Source: an uncultured Desulfovibrionaceae bacterium (lineage in GTDB: Bacteria; Desulfobacterota; Desulfovibrionia; Desulfovibrionales; Desulfovibrionaceae). From it: a stretch of DNA of 54,922 nt. Where the stretch lies: contig CATJOY010000066.1 of the NCBI GenBank assembly GCA_949741925.1, positions 1-54,922 on the forward strand, written 5' to 3'. This document shows, one piece after another, positions 47,617 through 54,922 of the stretch. The first letter of the stretch is position 1; the number at the start of each line of letters is the position of its first letter. The translations under genes and the position numbers were made by a program. A model generated the notes under the pieces. The model saw only the letters and a program-made list of their open reading frames with translations. It made no database searches and was not told the origin of the DNA.

Positions 47617-48042
47617 ATGAAATCAAGAAGTATTTTTCACAATGCGGCGCTGCCGCGCTTTATCGTTGTTGTCGCTTTTATCTGTGGCACCGTTTTTTCC
47701 GCACTCCAGGCCGATGCTTCGGGAGGGGGCGGCTTTGTGCCCGGAACCTCCTCTGCTGCCGGATTCAACGGCGCTAAGGCCAACGCAAACCTGGTAACCG
47801 TTGAGAAGGCTAAAAGTCTGCCTGACGATGCCATGATTTTGCTGAGAGGGAATATTGTCAATCATCAGGGAGGCAATAAGTATGAGTTTCGCGATGAGAG
47901 CGGCTCCATCACGGTAGAGATCAAGGATAAGCGCTGGGAGGGTCAGAAGGTTTCTCCTACGGATACAGTGGAGCTTTTTGGGGAAGTTGACAAGGGCCGT
48001 AAGGGCGTTTCAATTGAGGTAAAGCGGCTGGTTAAGAAGTAG
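47617..48042 (+). CDS. YgiW/YdeI-family stress-tolerance OB-fold protein
   Basis: The 141-residue protein has a signal peptide (cleavage near ALQADA-S at about 34), a Gly-rich spacer, then a BOF-type OB fold. That fold reads VEKAKSLPDDAMILLRGNIVNHQGGNKYEFRDESGSITVEIKDKRWEG, DTVELFGEVDKGRKGVSIEVKRL. It is periplasmic. Homologues bind small cationic molecules or respond to oxidative and envelope stress. AGGAG precedes the ATG and a strong terminator follows, so it is monocistronic. Confidence 0.92.
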   Translation: MKSRSIFHNAALPRFIVVVAFICGTVFSALQADASGGGGFVPGTSSAAGFNGAKANANLVTVEKAKSLPDDAMILLRGNIVNHQGGNKYEFRDESGSITVEIKDKRWEGQKVSPTDTVELFGEVDKGRKGVSIEVKRLVKK

Positions 48043-48083
48043 CCCCCGGAACGTTTGGGATGTCTGCTTGATGGCAGACTTGG

Positions 48084-48111
48084 CCCGGCTCCCTTAGGGA
48101 GCCGGGTTTTT
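48084..48111 (+). terminator. Rho-independent terminator of the YgiW-like gene
   Basis: A perfect 10-bp stem (cccggctccc/gggagccggg, 48084-48093 with 48097-48106) with a TTA loop is followed by five T (48107-48111). Confidence 0.92.
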
Positions 48112-48179
48112 GATATAATAAAGCGTCCAGCAATAAAAAAGCTGTTTTGAGCAAAACCTGTACATGAAGAGATACATCA

Positions 48180-48395
48180 CTATGGCGTGGGAACATTATC
48201 CCGAATTCCGGTCTGGAGGTTTTCCACAAGGGTGCGGTCCATAATTTCTCTGTAAGCAAACCTCGGTATTCCGACAAGCAATTTCTGTTTTTCTTCTCGG
48301 GAGAGTGTTTTCAAGGCATTATAAGCAGCATCAGGATCATTTTTAACGAACTCCGTGAAGGATTCTATTGTAAAGATCCACGGTGATTCTACCAT
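48180..48395 (-). CDS. Small acidic protein overlapping the end of the virion-like gene; function unknown
   Basis: The protein has 71 residues from the ATG at 48395, chosen for an AAGGAG 7 nt upstream; in-frame ATGs further upstream lack this. It overlaps the last 53 bp of the 1112-residue gene in another frame, so both are read from one transcript. The sequence (IFTIESFTEFVKNDPDAAYN, LSREEKQKLLVGIPRFAYRE) is predicted helical, soluble and has no cysteine. No known family was recognised. Its position directly after a gene with a toxin-like C-terminus makes an antitoxin or immunity role possible but unproven. Confidence 0.65.
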   Translation of the reverse strand: MVESPWIFTIESFTEFVKNDPDAAYNALKTLSREEKQKLLVGIPRFAYREIMDRTLVENLQTGIRDNVPTP

Positions 48396-51300
48396 TTTGT
48401 GACTCCTTATCAAGGGCATCTTTTGCACGTTGTGCAAAGTTATTATAATTAAGAGAATCAAGGAATGTAATGTCTTTTATGGAAATAATTGATTTTTCAG
48501 TGTTATCAATGACTCTAATTCGGACCCTATCATTGTCTACATATTTTTTTGCTGCTTCACGAATATTTGTCAAAGCATCCATGTGTCCCTTGACCAAAAT
48601 ATCAAGTGGGACATAACGGCCTGTTTCCTGTGCGCGGTTGAACGTGCTAATAATGGCATCAAGGGGATCACGAGCCACATAAAAAATTTCGACATCTTTT
48701 CCTGCTGCTAAAGAACTTTCCAGCTTTTTGAGACTTCCTGAACCAGCAAAGGTAGTATCGTAAATAATTTGTGAGCCCTCCAACTGTTCACGTAAAGCTG
48801 GGTTATCTCGAATTGCCGTACTCTTTCCCGACCCTCCCGCTCCGGCGGTAAAGGTGACAAGGTTTCTCTGCCCTTGTCCCGGCGCTTCTTTAAGCATTTG
48901 TTCAAACAGCCCATTGATAAGGTTGCTGGCTGGTTTGTGAACGGCTTCGGTATTGGCGATCCTGCCGGCGCGGCTTGTCTCATACGCTTCACAAAGTTTT
49001 CTGGCATCGTCAACATCCAGTTTGTTCCCAAAGCGCTCTGTATACGCGGCATATGCTTCTTGAGGTTTTGTCTTTACCCAGTTTCCAAACTCCTGGGGAG
49101 TCTTGACGGGATAGGGGAAGGGAACTTGCCGTGCCGCCTTTGCAACCTTGGGTTCCTCACTTGCCGCGCTATTGAAGGCGGAAGCGGTGCTTGCTGCATA
49201 GCCGGCGGCAGGAGCGCCGCGAGGCGCCGCCTTCCCGCCGGCTATGCCGCCTGCTACGGCGGCGGTTATGGAGCCGAATGGACCGGCTCCGGCGCTTTGG
49301 GCGGCGAGGAGACCAAGCTCCGACCCTACTCCGGAAGCCACCTGCCCGGCGGGGCCTGTCCTAAAGGTATTGATAACGTTCCAGAAAACGTCTGGTACGC
49401 TTGTGGCGACTTTTTGCGTCATAAGGGCGCTCGCGCCCCAGACCATGCAGATGGCTTCCGTACCGCCTTTATTCATAGAATAGGCTATTTCTTCCCATTT
49501 ATTTTTCGGCGTTGGCAATGAAAGAGCATCGGAAATTTGACTACCGACAGGTTGGAAGTAGTTTGGGTCTCCTCCGAACATCCGGTTTATGCCGTTGAGC
49601 AAAAATCGAGCTGGACTGGCTATATAATCAGCTGCTCCCATGGCGCCATCCACAACGCCGCGCGTACCCACGCCAAAACTATGCGCCTGCTGGTCCCAAA
49701 AGGATTGTTGCGGTGTGTCTCCAGGCTCCCCATGGGAGACATTATCAGAGATATCCTTGCTAAGCTGCATAGTTGCCAGTACGACCCTTCTTTCTAGATC
49801 CGGCAGATTACCACCAAGAGCCACGAAGCGTTCCAGGGCGTGTATGGTCTCCCGAGCGGAAACTCCCGGCTTACCCGGCTGCGCTTTCGTAGCGGAGAGA
49901 ACGCCGTCCACTGCCAGTAGAGCCTTCGTCAGAGGGCAGGCAGCCACGCGCTGGCGAATTTCAGCCTTGCTTGCATCAGAGAGTTCCATACTGTCGAGAG
50001 ACATTCCGGAGAGTGAAGCTTGTGTGGCCGCTTGGGCCAGTTTTGTGGTTTCGCTTATGGGCAGTTCTGACAGAACGTGGGTAAAAGCGACTACGCCCAT
50101 GGGCAGGCCGGCTTCGGCTAGAGCCATAGGGGCGTATTTGCCGCTGTGGGAGGCTGCCTGTCGCAAAAATTCAGCTTTTTTACTCGAGTCTTCAAATCCT
50201 TCGTATTGATCCTTGATCGCCCCCGCACGGGCCTCGGGCAAGACTCTCGGAGTTATGCCTGCTTCCCGACCTATTTGTTCCTGTATTTGGAGAGAACGCG
50301 TGAAATACTCTTCCAGAGTAATGCCTTCCTGTTTGCAGAACTCCTCTATGCTCACTCCCTCCCTGCTAAGCAGAGGATGGCTTGCCACATAACCGGCAGG
50401 ATCACGCATGAAGCGCTTTTCTCGCTCAGTGATGCCGCGCTCGGCTATTGCCAGCGTCTTGATCATGGCATTGTCATTTTTTTCGAATTGTTCCGCACCG
50501 CCACCCCGGAATTCCGGACGGGCAAAGAACTCCCTGGCTCTGCGCCGTTGTGTGGCAAAAGGTTCAAATCGCGAAACGGTTAAGTACGGCTGGGCTTGGG
50601 CCATGGCTTCATGCATGACGGCGAGGAAACGGGCTTCCGTGCTTTTCCCCATAGCGGTCAGTTCATTTTCCACAGTTTGGAGGGAGGAAAAGTCGCCGCC
50701 GTCAATAGCACGAAGCATAAGGGTTTCCGCCTCGGAGTACATAGCTCTGGTGCGTTCTTCCGCCAGGCGGAGGGGGTTATATTTTTCCGCCTCCGCCCTG
50801 TTTCGCATACGCTGAAGTTGCTGTGCCGAAATAAACTTTGTGTACTCGGGAGCCATTGTATACAGGTGGGCGTTCCGTCCCTGATTTTGATCCGGATTGT
50901 CTTCATTGTCACCGAGGGGGGGAGGGGAAATCCTTTCCGGAGATGCCGAAGAAGCAGCGCCTCCTTGGTCGCTGGATGCGTCAACCATATCCCCTTGGGC
51001 AATCCGGACCAACGTAAGCGCTTGATCCGGGTCTCGGTCCAGAATCCGGTCAAAGCGGGCATGCAGAGCTTCCGACATAAGATTATGGATGAAAGCATTC
51101 TTCCAGGCTTTGACTTCCTCGGCGCTTTCCCCACGTGCCAAACGCCAGTTTTCCACCTTGAAGACGTACTTTACAAAGGCTTCTTTCCTAGAATACCCGG
51201 AACTATAGGGCGAGGTCATGATGTTGCGCAGTTCGCGCTCTTCTTCCGCAAGAACTGAGTTCACAAAGCGCTCTCCTTCTTCTTTGGCGTAAGCGCTCAT

Positions 51301-51681
51301 GAAACCGATGCTTTGGTTGCTGATACTGCTGCCCTGCTCTTGAAGGTAGCGTAGAGAAGTGAGATTTTTTGCGTATTTTTCCTGTAACGGTTTGAATCGT
51401 TCTTCGTGAAAGGCTCGGGCTTCCTCCGCCGCGTTTTGAGCTTTCTGGCCGGTACGGGTAGTCATATATTCTTTCTGCCAAGCTTCAGTCGCCGCTTTCC
51501 AGGCTTGAAGATCCCTGGTCACCTCCGCTGCCGCCTGATATTTGAGCATGGTTTCATCTTGCTCCAGTGGCAGCACGTTTACCCCCGGAAGAGTGGATTT
51601 GAACTCCGGTTCCGGAGAGCCTGACGGCTCTACCATTGCTTGCGGAGAATAAAATTCCTGCTGCATGGGGATTCGTATCAT
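48343..51681 (-). CDS. Large phage virion-like protein with C-terminal zeta-toxin-like P-loop domain
   Basis: The protein has 1112 residues from the ATG at 51681 (AAGGAG lies 11 nt upstream). The first 250 residues are helical and charged (KYQAAAEVTRDLQAWKAATE, RFDRILDRDPDQALTLVRIA), like phage internal virion/DNA-ejection proteins. A central part (about 690-880) has Gly/Ala-rich hydrophobic segments (GTRGVVDGAMGAADYIASPA, GPFGSITAAVAGGIAGGKAA). The C-terminal 170 residues hold Walker A GAGGSGKST (about 947-955), IIYDTTF and VEIFYVARDPLDAIISTFNR, reminiscent of zeta-toxin kinases. No other phage structural gene is present in the window. It is a probable prophage remnant or domesticated effector; the domain call for the C-terminus is inference. 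Confidence 0.75.
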   Translation of the reverse strand: MIRIPMQQEFYSPQAMVEPSGSPEPEFKSTLPGVNVLPLEQDETMLKYQAAAEVTRDLQAWKAATEAWQKEYMTTRTGQKAQNAAEEARAFHEERFKPLQEKYAKNLTSLRYLQEQGSSISNQSIGFMSAYAKEEGERFVNSVLAEEERELRNIMTSPYSSGYSRKEAFVKYVFKVENWRLARGESAEEVKAWKNAFIHNLMSEALHARFDRILDRDPDQALTLVRIAQGDMVDASSDQGGAASSASPERISPPPLGDNEDNPDQNQGRNAHLYTMAPEYTKFISAQQLQRMRNRAEAEKYNPLRLAEERTRAMYSEAETLMLRAIDGGDFSSLQTVENELTAMGKSTEARFLAVMHEAMAQAQPYLTVSRFEPFATQRRRAREFFARPEFRGGGAEQFEKNDNAMIKTLAIAERGITEREKRFMRDPAGYVASHPLLSREGVSIEEFCKQEGITLEEYFTRSLQIQEQIGREAGITPRVLPEARAGAIKDQYEGFEDSSKKAEFLRQAASHSGKYAPMALAEAGLPMGVVAFTHVLSELPISETTKLAQAATQASLSGMSLDSMELSDASKAEIRQRVAACPLTKALLAVDGVLSATKAQPGKPGVSARETIHALERFVALGGNLPDLERRVVLATMQLSKDISDNVSHGEPGDTPQQSFWDQQAHSFGVGTRGVVDGAMGAADYIASPARFLLNGINRMFGGDPNYFQPVGSQISDALSLPTPKNKWEEIAYSMNKGGTEAICMVWGASALMTQKVATSVPDVFWNVINTFRTGPAGQVASGVGSELGLLAAQSAGAGPFGSITAAVAGGIAGGKAAPRGAPAAGYAASTASAFNSAASEEPKVAKAARQVPFPYPVKTPQEFGNWVKTKPQEAYAAYTERFGNKLDVDDARKLCEAYETSRAGRIANTEAVHKPASNLINGLFEQMLKEAPGQGQRNLVTFTAGAGGSGKSTAIRDNPALREQLEGSQIIYDTTFAGSGSLKKLESSLAAGKDVEIFYVARDPLDAIISTFNRAQETGRYVPLDILVKGHMDALTNIREAAKKYVDNDRVRIRVIDNTEKSIISIKDITFLDSLNYNNFAQRAKDALDKESQNGRITVDLYNRILHGVR

Positions 51682-51752
51682 AACGTAGTTTTCTCCTTGT
51701 TTATGAGGAGCTGGCTGTGCTCGTGCTCTTCCGCGCAGTGTTGGCGAGTGCA

Positions 51753-51819
51753 AAATAAAAAGCCCCGACAAAAGAACACTTTTCTTTCACAATGAAAGGT
51801 GTGAACTTTTGCCGGGGCT
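51753..51819 (-). terminator. Rho-independent terminator
   Basis: Agccccg (51761-51767) pairs with cggggct (51813-51819), and inner caaaag/cttttg segments extend the stem. On the minus strand it is followed by TTTTATTTTG. It ends the zinc-ribbon/small-ORF transcript and separates it from the virion-like gene. No gene was seen in the rest of 51682-51901. Confidence 0.8.
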
Positions 51820-51901
51820 GAAAGAAGCGTCTTATTGGGCCTTTAATAAAGCCGATGCGCGGTTCAGGAGCCGGAATGTCTCTGGCCGAAGCCTCAGGAA
51901 A

Positions 51902-52111
51902 TTATCGTTTGTCGTCTAGAGGGATAACCCTGCGCGTTTCCTGGCAACGGATCAAACGCGAAGGAACACCATGATTGATGTTGATCTCCAGTTTAAGGCA
52001 GCCGTTATCATGGCTGCGCCCGTAAGCCTCAAGTAATAAACGGATTTCTTTTAGTACGGCCAGAGAGTTACGGTGTAGGGTATGGCAGGGTGGATCAGGC
52101 ATGGTTCGCAT
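51902..52111 (-). CDS. Small protein resembling DUF2292/YezD-type proteins
   Basis: The protein has 69 residues from the ATG at 52111 (an alternative ATG at 52102 drops three residues). It overlaps the end of the zinc-ribbon gene by 17 bp in another frame, implying coupling. LAVLKEIRLLLEAYGRS followed by GCLKLEININHGVPSRLIRC and TRRVIPL resembles the helix-plus-beta pattern of small DUF2292 proteins. The resemblance is weak, and the function is unknown. A terminator lies 80 bp downstream. Confidence 0.6.
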   Translation of the reverse strand: MRTMPDPPCHTLHRNSLAVLKEIRLLLEAYGRSHDNGCLKLEININHGVPSRLIRCQETRRVIPLDDKR

Positions 52112-52808
52112 AGTTCCAGGACATTCGGCATTTGGTGGTGCAAAAACTCGCATGGAGGCGAACGCCCTTGAAAAAGCGCCCGCACTGGCGGCAACGTTTT
52201 ATGCGGGCCAACGTGCCGCCGGAGGTGGTGAATATGAACGGATAAATCCAGGAAGTGAGGATTTTTCGTTCCAGAGGCCCGTCGATATCATCTCCCTGTA
52301 TACCGATAGGCGAAAGGATGGGATTCATGGAATCCTTAGTTTGGCGAAATTCCACAATGAGCTTCCTGGTTGCCTTGAACCGGTTCAGAACCGCTACATC
52401 CATGATGCCAGCGGAACAACCAATCATAAATGTTCGGAACCAGTGAATAACAGCATAAAATGCCTCTTTACAGGCAGCGCCGTCATCACCCCCCGGCCCG
52501 AGTTCGGGGAAGATAACACATTCCCGGTAAGGAGCCGGGTCAGTCAACAGAGTATGCATTTTTGTTTCGTCCACCGGCTCGGCGGCTTGAGAAAGCGGTA
52601 GGCTCACCGGCAACCCGTGGTTTTGCCGTTCCTGTACTTCATGCTTGGAAAAGAGGCTGTAGTATTTTTTTTCGTCCTCTCCCATAATGAGTTCAAACTG
52701 GCAGAGTTCTTTTTCCCAAAGAAATTTTCGAATGTCCTTCAATGAGGCCTTTTCCGGAAAATTAAGGAACTCTAGAATATTTTGAATAAGCCCTTCTTTG
52801 GTTGTCAT
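52095..52808 (-). CDS. Protein with C-terminal CGNR-like zinc ribbon; function unknown
   Basis: The protein has 237 residues from the ATG at 52808, favoured over an ATG at 52829 because GGAAAGGA lies just upstream. The N-terminal 190 residues are not recognised (LIQNILEFLNFPEKASLKDI, an acidic helical region). The C-terminus has IKRCRQCGRFFKGVRLHASFC-TTKC, a CX2C...CX3C zinc site like the CGNR motif seen in putative DNA-binding regulators. It has no signal peptide. It and the next small ORF form one unit with its own terminator. A regulator of the neighbouring virion-like gene is possible. Confidence 0.68.
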   Translation of the reverse strand: MTTKEGLIQNILEFLNFPEKASLKDIRKFLWEKELCQFELIMGEDEKKYYSLFSKHEVQERQNHGLPVSLPLSQAAEPVDETKMHTLLTDPAPYRECVIFPELGPGGDDGAACKEAFYAVIHWFRTFMIGCSAGIMDVAVLNRFKATRKLIVEFRQTKDSMNPILSPIGIQGDDIDGPLERKILTSWIYPFIFTTSGGTLARIKRCRQCGRFFKGVRLHASFCTTKCRMSWNYANHA

Positions 52809-53279
52809 AGATTCCTTTCCGTTTGTCATGGAAGAAATATAAATATTGTTAAACTTTTTATCAAACTATTCTTTTGTGAAAAAGTTTTATAGAATATTTT
52901 AATCTCAACCTGTACGGCTTTTCTCTTTCGATTTGTACGCCTCGTTGTGCCGCACTTAGGCGCCACCCAAACAAGAAGAGCCTCGCCCTAAGGCCCTTTC
53001 TCCGACCTATAGGGTGAACGGACAGACCGATTTGAAAAGGGATGCGCAAGCCCTTTCCCGGAAAGTAGGTACCGCAATTGCCGGTCTGCCTTTAAGGTAG
53101 CGCGCGAGTTCATGGGGTATTTTCCCCATTTTTCAAGAAGAACTCTCCTAGCCTGCCTCGTACGAGCAAGGGTTGCTAAAAAACGTTGTTGCCTATAGTG
53201 GTTCGTAAGGGGATAGAGGCCGTGCTCCCGCCCGACTTGCTGCCCGCAGGATGAAACTCAGGCCTGGTGGAGGTTCTCA
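52809..53279. other. 471-bp divergent gap with no recognised gene
   Basis: This lies between the zinc-ribbon gene and the glycosyltransferase gene. It is AT-rich near 52830-52920 (probable minus-strand promoter) and contains short stems near 53035-53060 but no T-run. No tRNA was found. Confidence 0.5.
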
Positions 53280-54815
53280 ATGGGTACTGCCTCGATGGGC
53301 AACCAATCGTGCACTCTTCGTGCGGAAATTCTGCATAACCGGCAACGCTTCAGAGATATGGAAAAACGGATAGCCAAGCGCCGTTCTTTGAAGCGGCGCT
53401 GTCATGCCGCTCTGGAGGCCGCTAAATTTGCTGTTTCTCATGCTGCGGATGTGTACGCCTCGGCAGCCGTGGAAGCCCCCTTTCTGGAACTTGCCCGGAA
53501 TTTTTCGGTGGATTTGGCGGAAACGCCACACCCGGGGAGCTTCCTTCATGTGATGACAACTGCATATACCTACGGCGGGCATACCCGCTGTGTAGAGCGT
53601 TGGATAGAAAACGCAGAACCGGGCGAACGCCACTCATGTCTCATTGTGCAGCAAGATGCGGATCTTCCGGCCCATCTTGAAAAGGTTTGTTCAGCTCATG
53701 GGGGAGAACTGCTGCTTTTGGATTCAGGGGAGAGCATGCTCGAAAGGGCGCTTGCTGCGCGTCGTATAGCCTCCGGCTATGCCTGTATCGTTCTGCATAC
53801 CCATATGGATGACCCTATTGCTCTCATTGCTTTTGGAACCCCGGAATTCAAACGACCTGTCATTTTTTTTAATCATGCCGACCATATATTCTGGCTTGGC
53901 GCTTCCATAGCCGATCTTGTCGCTGACCTGGATAGCCAAGGGCACGGCATAACAATCCACCGCCGGGGAATTCAGAAGAGCCGGATTTTGGGTATTCCTC
54001 CCGATGCCGCGCAGCGCTCGGTTATTGAGAAAAAAGCAGCCCGTAAGGCCTTGGGAATAGCCGAACAGGCAAACCTGGTGTTTGCTTCGGGAAATATCAA
54101 TAAGTTTACTCCTGTGGCGGATTTTTCGTTTGCTTTTATCCTCGCTCAGATACTGGATAAAGAAAAGGAAAGCATAGGCTGTGTTGTTGGCGTTACCCCT
54201 GATATGCCGGGGTGGGAAGAACATCTCGCTCCCTTTGCAGAAAGGTTAAAGCTTGTGCAGGCTATTCCCTATGAGCAATATTGCTTATGGGTATCCGCCG
54301 CGGATATCGTGCTGGATAGCTATCCTGTCGGCGGCGGCACCGCCATGATAGATGCCGTCAGCTTTGGCAAGCCGGTCCTTAGCCTTGATCCATGTAAGCA
54401 ATCCGACTTTCTCTCCCGGAGTTTGGCGTGCTGCGCTGATCTTGACGATTTGCTTACAAAAGTGCGTCGTATCCTGCATGAACCTGGTTTTGCAGAGTAC
54501 TTGTATCAGGATGTGTATATACATTTCGCTCAAGAAGTATCTATTCATGAGTGGTTGCGTAAACGCAACGAACTATTGGCATGTCTTCCGGAAGCTCATG
54601 CCATAGCCGATATACACATTCCTCCACATGAAGCAGAGGAAATTCATGAGGTGACGCTGCGGTTTTGCCGTTGGATTGAGCCCCACAGAGAACAGCAGAG
54701 GACTCTTTTTTTTAAAAAATTTCGTCATTGGCTCTTTCGCTGGAAATGGAAGCGTAATAAAAAACAGTTTACTCTCTTTGGGATTCGGATCATAGAGGAT
54801 CAAAATATTTTTTGA
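53280..54815 (+). CDS. GT-B-type glycosyltransferase-like protein
   Basis: The 511-residue protein has GGAGG 6 nt before the ATG. After a basic N-terminus, the first Rossmann-like half contains FLHVMTTAYTYGGHTRCVER, LLLLDSGESMLERALAARRI and VIFFNHADHIFWLGASIAD. The second half contains VFASGNINKFTPVADFSFAF, then YCLWVSAADIVLDSYPVGGGTAMIDAVSFGKPVLSLDP. This donor-binding-like block resembles TPR-linked or O-GlcNAc-transferase-type GT-B enzymes. The end is basic and aromatic (KKFRHWLFRWKWKRNKK), perhaps membrane-associated. The acceptor is unknown. The remaining 107 bp to the window edge hold nothing recognisable. Confidence 0.75.
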   Translation: MGTASMGNQSCTLRAEILHNRQRFRDMEKRIAKRRSLKRRCHAALEAAKFAVSHAADVYASAAVEAPFLELARNFSVDLAETPHPGSFLHVMTTAYTYGGHTRCVERWIENAEPGERHSCLIVQQDADLPAHLEKVCSAHGGELLLLDSGESMLERALAARRIASGYACIVLHTHMDDPIALIAFGTPEFKRPVIFFNHADHIFWLGASIADLVADLDSQGHGITIHRRGIQKSRILGIPPDAAQRSVIEKKAARKALGIAEQANLVFASGNINKFTPVADFSFAFILAQILDKEKESIGCVVGVTPDMPGWEEHLAPFAERLKLVQAIPYEQYCLWVSAADIVLDSYPVGGGTAMIDAVSFGKPVLSLDPCKQSDFLSRSLACCADLDDLLTKVRRILHEPGFAEYLYQDVYIHFAQEVSIHEWLRKRNELLACLPEAHAIADIHIPPHEAEEIHEVTLRFCRWIEPHREQQRTLFFKKFRHWLFRWKWKRNKKQFTLFGIRIIEDQNIF

Positions 54816-54922
54816 GCGCGTACGTAATGGCGAGGGGCTTTTGTCCGCCCTGAGCTGCCCGAGTTTTTACGTCGTATCTATTCCCGGCGGTGTGTACCGA
54901 GTGCCCTCTATATGGTTCTCCT

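Noticed and set aside
52920..53250. A possible tRNA or attachment site beside the phage-like module
   Set aside because: No cloverleaf could be formed, and no direct repeat flanking 48.2-52.8 kb was noticed.

Overview
The window reads as chromosomal DNA of a Gram-negative anaerobe, most likely a sulfate- or sulfite-reducing relative of Desulfovibrio/Bilophila (Desulfovibrionaceae). This is inferred from lipid A genes (lpxB, lpxK), RNase J together with RNase R, type III glutamine synthetase, an MJ0042 zinc-ribbon/YIP1 protein, a feoA-feoA-feoB iron locus, two tripartite tricarboxylate transporters (TTT) and several Fe-S/flavin oxidoreductases. Most genes are GC-rich; the first gene is strikingly AT-rich and the 48-54.8 kb end looks accessory. 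No rRNA, tRNA, CRISPR array or insertion sequence was recognised.

Layout. 0-0.7 kb: 3' end of a sigma-54 activator. 1.0-10.3 kb (minus strand): a catabolic/redox island comprising a SelA/DgaE-like PLP enzyme, a nitroreductase, then a GntR/UTRA regulator, TctC-TctB-TctA, an FAD fumarate-reductase-type flavoprotein and a GltD-like Fe-S flavoprotein. 10.5-20.4 kb: housekeeping (RNase J, YIP1 protein, argJ, secA, type III glutamine synthetase). 20.8-30.0 kb (plus strand): a second catabolic island comprising a radical SAM-like protein with an odd cysteine pattern, an enolase-superfamily acid-sugar dehydratase, a FadR-type regulator, an MmgE/PrpD protein, a second TctA-TctB-TctC set and a DUF1932 dehydrogenase. 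A 19-bp perfect palindrome precedes the first gene. 30-43.6 kb: rmlD-lpxB, fba, rnr, lpxK, a Bax-inhibitor-1 protein, ruvCAB with yebC, rlmE and a CgeB-like glycosyltransferase. 43.9-48.1 kb: iron uptake (feoB, feoA, a 49-residue Cys-rich membrane peptide, a Cys-tailed FeoA paralogue) with Fur-like boxes, and a YgiW-type OB-fold protein. 48.2-52.8 kb: an apparent phage-derived module, with a 1112-residue protein carrying a C-terminal zeta-toxin-like P-loop, an overlapping 71-residue ORF, a zinc-ribbon protein and an overlapping small ORF. 53.3-54.8 kb: a GT-B-like glycosyltransferase.

How the parts fit. Each catabolic island pairs a periplasmic-binding-protein-dependent organic-acid importer with its own GntR-class regulator and a set of lyases or oxidoreductases. 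The first looks built to deaminate and/or reduce an imported acid with electrons from NAD(P)H through flavin and Fe-S centres. The second looks built to dehydrate and oxidise an acid-sugar-like compound. Substrates cannot be read from the sequence. The best candidates for undescribed biology are the second island with its unusual radical SAM-like protein, and the virion-like protein with a kinase/toxin C-terminus and an overlapping small gene.
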